Positions 1 through 6,110 of a stretch of 12,283 nt of DNA are shown here, piece after piece. The DNA is from an uncultured Clostridia bacterium (GTDB lineage Bacteria > Bacillota > Clostridia > Lachnospirales > Lachnospiraceae). Positions within the stretch are counted from its first letter, which is position 1. The number at the start of each line of letters is the position of its first letter. The translations under genes and the position numbers were made by a program. The notes below the pieces were generated by a model. It ran no database searches. It was not told the origin of the DNA and saw only the letters and a program-made list of their open reading frames with translations. The stretch is taken from the NCBI GenBank assembly GCA_946405675.1, contig CAMJIC010000059.1, positions 1-12,283 of the forward strand. The letters run 5' to 3'.

Positions 1-6
1 TGCGAA

Positions 7-52
7 GCATCGCCCGATGCGTAACTGTTCAGAACAGGTTCTGAACAGTTAC
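7..52. repeat. Two adjacent inverted repeats (hairpin pair)
   Basis: The sequence shows two back-to-back palindromes. GCATCG (7-12) pairs with CGATGC (15-20) across a 2-nt loop. GTAACTGTTCAGAAC (21-35) pairs perfectly with GTTCTGAACAGTTAC (38-52) across a 2-nt loop. No T-tract follows on the + strand and no clear one on the - strand, so this is not a classic intrinsic terminator. It lies just past the 3' end of the broken hydrolase remnant on the - strand. A REP-like interspersed palindrome or the end of a mobile element are both possible; copy number elsewhere in the genome would decide. Confidence 0.75.
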
Positions 53-56
53 AAGT

Positions 57-325
57 CTATGACATAGAATACAGCATATAAAATGTCCGGCGGGCTGATG
101 CCATCTCCGGATAGTTTTCCTTCTCGCAGTAGCTTCCGGTGTAGAAGACGACCGGGCAGTCAAAGGTGTTTCTCGCATAGGCGATAATGGTTTCGATGGC
201 ACCTGCGATGGTGGTGTCGTCAAATTCTGCTGCGTCAAATCCTACCGCAATTTCTCCGAAGGGCTTGCCGGTACGTCTGCATTGAAATCTATTTCCTGAA
301 TTCGTTGATCAAAGCGGGATGCCAT
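57..325 (-). pseudogene. SGNH/GDSL-type hydrolase remnant, frameshifted and truncated
   Basis: Read on the - strand, two neighbouring frames give pieces of one protein. The first (325 down to about 270) starts MASRFDQRIQEIDFNADV. The second (269 down to the TAG at 57-59) contains GKPFGEIAVGFD, FDDTTIAGAIETIIAYA and CPVVFYTGSY, then ends early. I recognise the second block as the middle of the SGNH/GDSL lipase-acylhydrolase proteins common in Lachnospiraceae, where an STND-type block normally sits between the two pieces. That block is missing here, as are the nucleophile (GDS) region upstream and the C-terminal Asp-His region downstream. The gene is therefore 5'-truncated, carries an internal deletion with frame change near 265-275, and is 3'-truncated. 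It cannot encode an active enzyme. The family call comes from memory of the motif pattern, not from a search. Confidence 0.55.
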
Positions 326-411
326 GGTATTGTTTTCTTAGATACCTTAAGAAGCATCATGTCTGAGTTATTTCCAGCCGGATCTATATATGGATAAAGG
401 GGTGTTGTTAT

Positions 412-666
412 GACGGCATCTGGCATTCGGATGTGGCGCAGGCTCTTGCTGACAGGTATGGAATCGCTGTCCGCCAGGGGGCGTTCTGCTCACATCCATT
501 TGTGTTCCGTCTGCTTGGAATTCCGAATGAGGAGATCCTTGAGGAAATGGAGGAGGATGACTTCAGCATGCCAGGCATGGTAAGGGTCAGCTTCGGTATC
601 TATAACACGGAGGAGGAAGTGGATACATTCCTTGACGCGGTTCGCGAAATAGCGGAAGGCAGGTAA
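412..666 (+). pseudogene. Class V aminotransferase/cysteine desulfurase-like C-terminal remnant
   Basis: The frame is open from 367 and becomes family-like from about 412 (DGIWHSDVAQALADRYGI), continuing with AVRQGAFCSHPFVFRLLGI and MPGMVRVSFGIYNTEEEVD to a TAA at 664-666. The R-x-G-x-F/H-C and R-x-S-x-x-x-Y-N-T-x-E-E-V-D pattern is typical of the C-terminal domain of fold-type I, class V PLP enzymes (cysteine desulfurase/selenocysteine lyase relatives). The PLP-binding lysine and the whole large domain, roughly 350 residues, are absent. Upstream is non-homologous sequence and the hydrolase remnant. The first possible start (GTG at 433) has no Shine-Dalgarno. The stop lies only 17 bases before the next gene, suggesting the intact gene was once cotranscribed with the diguanylate cyclase. 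Substrate cannot be assigned. Confidence 0.65.
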
Positions 667-683
667 AGGGGAAGGGGTTATAG

Positions 684-2126
684 ATGAAAAGATCACTGCG
701 AACAAAGACGATTCTGCTTATTATTATGATTGCAGCGATCCTGAGTTTAGTAGGATTGTTTGTCAGCAGCTGGTACATCAACAGGCTTGTGGAGGATGAT
801 TACCGGAAAAGAGCGGAAGAAATATCGAATACTGTCGCCGCGGTCGTTGACAAGGATCGTTTTGCTTCCTTAGCGGAAGCGATATTGAAGATTTATCGTG
901 AGACGGAACCGAAGGTTGTCAGTGACGAGTGGGGAACACCGGAGTTTGATGCATATATTTCGAATTTCTCAAAACTGGAGGAACGTGAAGACTTCCGGTT
1001 TCTGCTTCAGCAGCTGAAGCGCATTCAGGATGTGAACAGCGTTGACTGCCTGTATCTTTCAATTATTGACGCGTCTACCGAAGGGTTCCTTTATGCGGTA
1101 GACGCGGCCGATGAAGATGCTTGTCCTCCCGGGTGCCTGGATCCCATTTATGAGGAGAACCGTGTGCTTCTGACGGATCCGACAAGAGGATTCCCTCCCT
1201 ATATTACCAATACACAGATGTATGGCTGGCTTGTTACGGCAGGGACTCCTATATATGATGAACAGAACAAAGTGCTCGGATATGCCATGACGGACATATC
1301 GATGGAGGAACTGAGGAAAAGGCAGGCCAGATTTATCATGGGCTTTGCATTTTTATTAGTGTTCATCACAATCCTCATATGCTTTGCTTCCATATGGATT
1401 GTGAACAAGTCCCTTATTGAGCCGATCAACAAATTAAGCAGCGCTGCCGCAAACTATTCAGCCAGGAACAACGAACCGGATTATAATGCGTTTGACAATC
1501 TGCATATTAACACAAAGGACGAGATTGAATCACTGTGTGATACGATGAAAACCATGCTTTCTGATATGAATGGTTATGTTGATTCGCTGAGATCCACGAT
1601 GCAGGAGCTGTCAAAGACAAGAATTGAAGCAGATGAGATGGGTGAGCTGGCGCGAAGGGACATGCTCACAGGCGTGTGGAATAAGAACGCATATAACGAA
1701 GACCTGGCGAAATTCTCTGAAAACCTGGGTGACGTACCATTTGGGATTGCTGTCATTGATCTGAATGGACTGAAACAGATGAATGACCGGTACGGGCATG
1801 ACAGGGGGGATCTGGCGATCAAGAATGTCTGCTCAATGATCTGCGATGTATTCCGGCACTCTCCGGTATATCGTTTTGGCGGCGATGAGTTCGTAGTGTT
1901 CCTCGTGGGAACTGATTATGACAATATAAAGAAGCTGGTGAGCGAGTTCTTACAGCGGCAGAAAAACAGGGATGGGAAGCCATGGGAGAACCCGAAGGCA
2001 GCAATCGGTTATGCATTGTATGACGGGCAGACGGACAGCGGCGTGGAGCCGGTATTCAAAAGAGCAGATTCAATGATGTATGAACACAAAAAGGAGATGA
2101 AAAAATCATCTTCGCCTCCCATTTGA
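684..2126 (+). CDS. Membrane-anchored diguanylate cyclase with extracytoplasmic sensor domain
   Basis: This 480-residue protein should make cyclic di-GMP from two GTP at the inner face of the membrane. Seen in order: TM1 at about 8-28, an extracytoplasmic region at about 33-215 that looks Cache-like (YLSIIDASTEGFLYAVD and WLVTAGTPIYDEQNKVLGYA), TM2 at about 217-240, a HAMP-like stretch after PINKLSSAA (247-255), a coiled coil at about 295-322, and a GGDEF domain at about 323-470. The domain has RDMLTGVWNKNAY, IDLNGLKQMNDRYGHDRGD and an intact GGDEF at 399-403, so catalysis is expected. The inhibitory RxxD I-site nine residues before GGDEF is not conserved (FRHS), so classical product inhibition is unlikely. 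The ATG at 684 is preceded by GGGGAAGGGG at 668-677 with 6 nt spacing. The ligand is unknown. Confidence 0.9.
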   Translation: MKRSLRTKTILLIIMIAAILSLVGLFVSSWYINRLVEDDYRKRAEEISNTVAAVVDKDRFASLAEAILKIYRETEPKVVSDEWGTPEFDAYISNFSKLEEREDFRFLLQQLKRIQDVNSVDCLYLSIIDASTEGFLYAVDAADEDACPPGCLDPIYEENRVLLTDPTRGFPPYITNTQMYGWLVTAGTPIYDEQNKVLGYAMTDISMEELRKRQARFIMGFAFLLVFITILICFASIWIVNKSLIEPINKLSSAAANYSARNNEPDYNAFDNLHINTKDEIESLCDTMKTMLSDMNGYVDSLRSTMQELSKTRIEADEMGELARRDMLTGVWNKNAYNEDLAKFSENLGDVPFGIAVIDLNGLKQMNDRYGHDRGDLAIKNVCSMICDVFRHSPVYRFGGDEFVVFLVGTDYDNIKKLVSEFLQRQKNRDGKPWENPKAAIGYALYDGQTDSGVEPVFKRADSMMYEHKKEMKKSSSPPI

Positions 2127-2265
2127 GTATTCCCTGAAGGTCAATGATATGAAACGTCGGGCGAAAGGATTATGACAGGTGCGTATGACAGAAAAGCAGA
2201 GGAAAACCTGCTTGAAATGAGGCGGTCAGAAATACCGCTGCTTGCTTTATGATGGGAGGAGAAAT

Positions 2266-3705
2266 ATGACTGTTGATTTCCAGAAGGTGGCAGACAGTAT
2301 CGCTGCCATGACATGCATTGTTTCAGTTGAGAAGCTGGCGGATGGCAGCTGCGGGGAGATCCGCATTGTCACAGGAAACCGGTTCTATATTGACAGCATC
2401 GAGCATCCTGCAGAGCAGGTAAAGATGCTGACCAGGGAATTTGTTCCGAATTCTCTGTATACGACTTATATGACGCGAGATCTGAATTTCGAGGACTTCT
2501 GTTACCGTGCGGCGGTTCAGAAGAAGTGCCTGCACTCCTACGCGCACCCGGACCGTTACAATGTCTGGTTCAACATGACATTCCTGCCTTTGTGGCCGGA
2601 TAACGGGAACCTGTGTTATTGCACCTATACGATGGAGATTAATTATGAGCCCAGTTCGGAGCGTATCTCGAACATTTCCAGCGATATCGCATCCGCTGTA
2701 CTGGAAACAGCTCTTACGCTGCGTGGGGCGGACGACTTCAAGGGAGCGGTCAGGTCTGCGGTTCAGGATGTGAGGGAAATGTGCGAGGCGGAATATTGCT
2801 GCATCCTGCTTGTGGATGATGAGAAGGAATCCTGTGAGGTTCTTGGGGAATCTTATGCGGATGATTTCGGACTAAGGCCGGATAACAATTATCTGGAGGC
2901 GGATTTTTACCCGGTTGCAAAGACATGGAAGGATACCATATCGGGAAGCAATTGCCTGATCGCGAAAAATGACAGGGATATGGAGGTGGTTGCCCAGCGC
3001 AATCCCGTCTGGTGCCGTTCCCTGCGGGATGCAGGCGTGCATACCATCGCGTTGTTCCCGCTGAAAGCCCGCAACCAGCACATGGGATATATGTGGGCAT
3101 CCAATTTCCATCCGGATCGTTCTGCCCGGATCAAGGAGATTCTGGAGCTTACCACCTTTGTACTCAGCTCTGAAATCGGGAATTACCTTATGATGAACCG
3201 GCTGAAGCGCCTCAGCTCCAGGGATATGCTGACCGGGGTGATGAACAGAAACGAGATGAATAATTATGTGGAGCGTCTCAGTACGCTTTTGGAAACGTCA
3301 AAAACACCGGTCAGCGTGATATTTACAGATTTGAATGGCCTGAAAAAAGTCAATGATTCCCAGGGACATGGAGCGGGGGATCAGCTCCTGAAAAACGCTG
3401 CAAATGTCCTTTGTTCTTTGTTTGATGCCAGGAACATCTTTCGGGCAGGCGGGGACGAGTTCGTCATCATTCTTCCCGGCACATATAAGGAAGAAACAGA
3501 AAACAAAGTGAAAGCCATACACCTTGCTGAAGAGCAGTATCCGGATGTGTCATTTGCGATCGGATCATACACGGAGGATGATTGCCGCAAGGTGCGCCAT
3601 GCCCTGATGCAGGCGGACGCGCGCATGTATGAAGACAAAAAAAGATTCTATCAATCCCAGGCTGCAAGCCGCACTCACAGGCCGGACCCGTTTGCAGGGG
3701 TGTAA
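2266..3705 (+). CDS. Soluble diguanylate cyclase with PAS-like and GAF-like regions
   Basis: This 479-residue cytoplasmic protein has no signal peptide or membrane segment. Residues 1-130 look PAS-like (a ligand- or cofactor-sensing fold, ending YCTYTMEINYEP). Residues about 140-305 look like a GAF domain (AEYCCILLVDDEKESCEVLGES; IALFPLKARNQHMGYMWASN). A GGDEF domain covers about 315-462, with RDMLTGVMNRNEM, TDLNGLKKVNDSQGHGAGD, an intact GGDEF at 395-399 and the usual ADARMYEDKK ending. The I-site position reads FDAR, so product inhibition through RxxD is not expected. I chose the ATG at 2266 because GGGAGGA at 2254-2260 lies 5 nt upstream; the in-frame TTG at 2242 has nothing comparable. 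The gene follows the other cyclase by 139 bases with no visible terminator between them, and a terminator lies 50 bases downstream of it. The PAS/GAF assignments are by pattern only. Confidence 0.87.
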   Translation: MTVDFQKVADSIAAMTCIVSVEKLADGSCGEIRIVTGNRFYIDSIEHPAEQVKMLTREFVPNSLYTTYMTRDLNFEDFCYRAAVQKKCLHSYAHPDRYNVWFNMTFLPLWPDNGNLCYCTYTMEINYEPSSERISNISSDIASAVLETALTLRGADDFKGAVRSAVQDVREMCEAEYCCILLVDDEKESCEVLGESYADDFGLRPDNNYLEADFYPVAKTWKDTISGSNCLIAKNDRDMEVVAQRNPVWCRSLRDAGVHTIALFPLKARNQHMGYMWASNFHPDRSARIKEILELTTFVLSSEIGNYLMMNRLKRLSSRDMLTGVMNRNEMNNYVERLSTLLETSKTPVSVIFTDLNGLKKVNDSQGHGAGDQLLKNAANVLCSLFDARNIFRAGGDEFVIILPGTYKEETENKVKAIHLAEEQYPDVSFAIGSYTEDDCRKVRHALMQADARMYEDKKRFYQSQAASRTHRPDPFAGV

Positions 3706-3754
3706 CAGATCCTTAGATGGTAAATATGCCGTAAATTTTAAGAAATTGTGAACT

Positions 3755-3794
3755 ACGCCCTGGCTGTTCAAAGCAGCCAGAGCGTTTTTTATTT
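3755..3794 (+). terminator. Rho-independent terminator after the second cyclase gene
   Basis: CTGGCTG (3760-3766) pairs with CAGCCAG (3774-3780) around a 7-nt loop. The stem extends past one C/A mismatch by ACGC (3755-3758) with GCGT (3782-3785), and six T residues follow at 3785-3790, then ATTT. It should end transcription of the cyclase genes and isolate the dcw operon downstream. Confidence 0.9.
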
Positions 3795-3841
3795 GGGACA
3801 GACACCATATCTTGGGGAAAGGAGGAGGAGGAGGCCTCAAG

Positions 3842-3931
3842 ATGGACGGATTAGGAGGTTTGAACAATGTGCACAAAAGGGCGGGTTTGAAACAGATGTT
3901 CTATCTTGCGGAATTACAGGAAATCCATTAA
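3842..3931 (+). CDS. Possible 29-residue small protein or leader peptide upstream of mraZ
   Basis: The ATG at 3842 is preceded by a repeated AGGAGG tract (about 3820-3834) with about 7 nt spacing, stronger than any ribosome binding site of the known genes here. The frame reads MDGLGGLNNVHKRAGLK followed by QMFYLAELQEIH and a TAA at 3929-3931. It has no signal peptide or membrane segment and I recognise no family. A second AGGAGG (3853-3858) inside it precedes an out-of-frame ATG at 3867 with a 7-codon reading frame, so translation in this region could be complicated. No good promoter is visible between the terminator and this ORF. It could be a real small protein, a regulatory leader, or chance in a purine-rich tract. 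Confidence 0.35.
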   Translation: MDGLGGLNNVHKRAGLKQMFYLAELQEIH

Positions 3932-3934
3932 GAT
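3906..3934 (+). promoter_or_regulatory. Weak sigma-A-type promoter candidate for the dcw operon
   Basis: TTGCGG (3906-3911) and TAAGAT (3929-3934) are separated by 17 bp. The -35 matches consensus at 3 of 6 positions and the -10 at 4 of 6. It would start transcription near 3941, at the edge of the GTGG repeats described next. The placement is attractive but the match is weak and it overlaps the possible small ORF. Confidence 0.3.
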
Positions 3935-3942
3935 AGCCTCAT

Positions 3943-3969
3943 GAGTGGCAAAAAGTGGTGAGTTGTGGG
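3943..3969 (+). promoter_or_regulatory. Putative MraZ operator: three GTGG boxes at 10-bp spacing
   Basis: GTGG occurs at 3945, 3955 and 3965, exactly one helical turn apart. The second box reads AAAGTGGTGA. A further GTGG lies at 3986, off the 10-bp phase. Known biology: MraZ proteins bind direct repeats just upstream of their own gene (TGGGN repeats in E. coli; AAAGTG-type repeats in Mollicutes) and control the dcw operon. The repeats sit 85-109 bases upstream of the mraZ start, so autoregulation is the likely role. Binding itself is inferred. Confidence 0.65.
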
Positions 3970-4053
3970 CCGTAAGGGAGGAATTGTGGTGGATCATTAG
4001 GGAGGGTTCCCATCGTTCCTGGCGAAGCAGCTCCAGGGGAGGCAGTCTGCTGG

Positions 4054-4485
4054 ATGTTTTATGGGTCTTACAAAAACACATTAGATGCCAAGGGCAGGCT
4101 GATCGTTCCGAAGCAGTTCCGTGAACAGCTTGGGTCGGAATTCATGATCACAAGGGGACTGGACGGATGCCTGTTTGCTTATCCGATGGATGAGTGGACT
4201 GTCTTCGAAGAAAAGCTGTCGAAATTGCCGCTTACAAATAAAGATGCCAGGAAGGTCGTGCGTTTCTTCGCTTCGGGTGCGACGCTCTGTGAGGGGGATA
4301 AACAGGGGAGAGGCCTCATTCCGGAAAATTTAAGGGAGTTTGCCGGGATGCAGAAGGATGTCGTAGTCGAGGGGTCCATGAAAAGGGTTGAACTGTGGGC
4401 CAGGGAGAAATATGTAGACGCGACCTCAGCAGATGAGATCGACGAGTCCATGGAAGCTCTGGACGGATTGGATATTGATCTGTAA
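4054..4485 (+). CDS. mraZ: Transcriptional regulator MraZ
   Basis: The 143-residue product has the usual MraZ length and two AbrB/MraZ-type beta-barrel halves, each with a DxxxR signature: DAKGR at 11-15 and DKQGR at 82-86. The opening MFYGSYKNTLDAKGRL is diagnostic and fixes the ATG at 4054. The family forms ring-shaped oligomers that bind direct repeats ahead of mraZ and repress or modulate the dcw operon. The GGGGAGG at 4036-4042 is 11 nt from the start, a long spacing that may lower translation of this regulator. It is the first canonical gene of the cluster; the 176-base gap after it is longer than the other gaps inside the cluster except the mraY-murD gap that holds the palindromic element. 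Confidence 0.97.
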   Translation: MFYGSYKNTLDAKGRLIVPKQFREQLGSEFMITRGLDGCLFAYPMDEWTVFEEKLSKLPLTNKDARKVVRFFASGATLCEGDKQGRGLIPENLREFAGMQKDVVVEGSMKRVELWAREKYVDATSADEIDESMEALDGLDIDL

Positions 4486-4649
4486 CGTAAGAGCCTTTTC
4501 CGGCTGTAGGGAGCGGCCGGGAGAGATTGCTTCGGGCAGTCTTTGCTGAAAGGGAGCGGCAGGGACAGGTCCGGGGGGCCTGAGGGAGAGGCTTTTGGAC
4601 ATGGATGTGGTCTTTCGTGCAGCCAGGGGAGTGGATGTACAAGGGCCGG

Positions 4650-4656
4650 AAGGAGG
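4650..4656 (+). promoter_or_regulatory. Ribosome binding site deciding the rsmH start
   Basis: AAGGAGG lies 5 nt before the GTG at 4662. It supports GTG 4662 over the in-frame ATGs at 4605 and 4635, which would add 19 or 9 residues not expected in this family. Confidence 0.8.
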
Positions 4657-4661
4657 AGCGT

Positions 4662-5624
4662 GTGGAATTCAGGCACACATCAGTCCTTCTCTTCGAGGCA
4701 GTCGAATCACTGCAGGTTTCGCCCGACGGAATCTATGTGGACGGGACACTTGGCGGAGGAGGTCATTCTTACGAGATCGCGAAGAGGCTTTCAAAGGGAG
4801 GAAGGCTGATCGGGATCGACCAGGATGATGCGGCGATTGAGGCGGCCGGAAAACGTCTCAGGGAGTTTGAAGATAAGGTTACGATCATCCGGGCGAATTA
4901 CGCCCAGATGGGTGAGAAGCTAGGGGAGATTGGCGTCTCATCCGTGGATGGAATCTTGCTTGATCTGGGGGTTTCTTCAAACCAGCTGGATGACGCAAGG
5001 CGCGGATTTACCTACCGCGAAGAAGATGCGCCTCTGGATATGCGCATGGACACAAGGCAGGAGCTTACAGCGAGGGAGGTTGTGAATTCCTGGTCCGTGG
5101 AGCAGCTGACGAGGATCCTGAGGGAGTACGGCGAGGAAAAATATGCCGTAAGGATCGCCCGTAAGATCGAGGAGCGCAGAAGGCAAAGGCCGATCGAGAC
5201 GACAGGGGAGTTGACTGCGATCGTAAAGGCCGCGATTCCTGCGAAGGAGAGAGCGGTTGGCAGGCATCCTGCCAGAAGGACGTTTCAGGCGATCCGGATT
5301 GAGGTGAACCGGGAACTCCAGGTTCTGGAGGGATCGTTGAATGAGATGATCTCATTGCTGAACCCGGGAGGAAGGATCTGTATCATCACGTTCCATTCAT
5401 TGGAAGACCGGATCGTGAAGGACACATTCCGCAATGCGGAGCATCCATGCATCTGCCCGCCGGATTTCCCGGTGTGCGTGTGCGGGAGAAAGAGTCTTGG
5501 CAGGGTGGTAACGAGAAAGCCGATCCTGCCTGGAGAGGAAGAACGGGAGCACAACCCCCGTTCGAAGAGCGCAAAGATGCGTGTATTTGAAAAGAGAGAG
5601 GCACAGGAGAATGCCGCGAAGTGA
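4662..5624 (+). CDS. rsmH: 16S rRNA (cytosine-1402-N4)-methyltransferase RsmH
   Basis: RsmH (formerly MraW) uses S-adenosylmethionine to methylate N4 of C1402 in 16S rRNA, in the decoding site of the small subunit. The 320-residue product shows the family signatures in order: EFRHTSVLL at 2-10, the SAM-binding DGTLGGGGHS at 27-36, GIDQD at 51-55, DLGVSSNQLD at 101-110, RHPARRTFQAIRIEVN at 201-216, FHSLEDR at 244-250 and a C-terminal NPRSKSAKMR at 298-307. A CxC-rich stretch (CICPPDFPVCVCG, 263-275) is typical of Firmicutes members. GTG at 4662 is the chosen start because of the AAGGAGG site and because the protein then begins exactly at the family N-terminus. ftsL follows 7 bases after the stop. 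Confidence 0.96.
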   Translation: MEFRHTSVLLFEAVESLQVSPDGIYVDGTLGGGGHSYEIAKRLSKGGRLIGIDQDDAAIEAAGKRLREFEDKVTIIRANYAQMGEKLGEIGVSSVDGILLDLGVSSNQLDDARRGFTYREEDAPLDMRMDTRQELTAREVVNSWSVEQLTRILREYGEEKYAVRIARKIEERRRQRPIETTGELTAIVKAAIPAKERAVGRHPARRTFQAIRIEVNRELQVLEGSLNEMISLLNPGGRICIITFHSLEDRIVKDTFRNAEHPCICPPDFPVCVCGRKSLGRVVTRKPILPGEEEREHNPRSKSAKMRVFEKREAQENAAK

Positions 5625-5631
5625 GGACAGA

Positions 5632-6090
5632 ATGATGGAAAGAAACAGGGTGGTGCGTTATACGGATGAAGTAGTGGAAGGCAATACAGTCCGTGTTGCC
5701 CAGGTTCTGCCACAGGTCCGGGAAAAGGAAATCAGGCGCACCCAGATCGAAGCAGTGCGTGAGCGATCACTCAGCATGAACCTGCGGTATGTACTGTTTC
5801 TGACCGTTGCGGCGGTCGCCGTCGTTACGATCTGTGTATATTTCCTGAAATTGCAGGCGATCTCCACGAAGCTTCAGAAAAGAACGGTATCGCTTCAGAC
5901 GACGCTCAAGGATCTGAAGATGGAGAATGATATCGTATATAATGAGATCCTGTCCAGCGTTGACCTGGAGAAGGTCCGCGAGACGGCGATCGATGAATTG
6001 GGAATGAGTTATCCGTCCCAGACACAGATTGCATATTATGATGCGGCATCCAGTGATTATGTGAAGCAATATGAGGAAATCCCTGACTGA
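5632..6090 (+). CDS. ftsL: Cell division protein FtsL-like
   Basis: This is a small bitopic membrane protein: a charged cytoplasmic tail of about 50 residues, one membrane helix at about 51-72 (LRYVLFLTVAAVAVVTICVY), then an extracytoplasmic coiled coil (about 73-115, LQAISTKLQKRTVSLQTTLK onward) and a short tail. FtsL sequences are poorly conserved, so the call rests on topology, the leucine-zipper-like segment and its place between rsmH and the PBP gene. FtsL works with FtsB/DivIC and FtsQ/DivIB to activate septal peptidoglycan synthesis. I favour ATG 5632, with GAGG at 5623-5626 upstream; ATG 5635 is equally possible, and ATG 5611 would overlap rsmH and has its AGGAG too close. Confidence 0.85.
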   Translation: MMERNRVVRYTDEVVEGNTVRVAQVLPQVREKEIRRTQIEAVRERSLSMNLRYVLFLTVAAVAVVTICVYFLKLQAISTKLQKRTVSLQTTLKDLKMENDIVYNEILSSVDLEKVRETAIDELGMSYPSQTQIAYYDAASSDYVKQYEEIPD

Positions 6091-6095
6091 CAGAT

Positions 6096-6102
6096 GAGGG
6101 GG
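6096..6102 (+). promoter_or_regulatory. Ribosome binding site deciding the TTG start of the PBP gene
   Basis: GAGGGGG is 8 nt before the TTG at 6111. The next in-frame ATG codons (6159, 6162) have no such site, so the rare TTG start is preferred. Confidence 0.6.
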
Positions 6103-6110
6103 CATGTCAC

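Noticed and set aside
2172..2252. 26-codon frame (MTGAYDRKAEENLLEMRR...) between the two cyclase genes
   Set aside because: The purine stretch before it is too close to the ATG and it has no recognisable features; the region is short and may simply be a leader.
4605..4661. Longer rsmH starting at ATG 4605 or 4635
   Set aside because: The extra residues precede the normal family N-terminus, and the GTG at 4662 has an ideal AAGGAGG 5 nt upstream.
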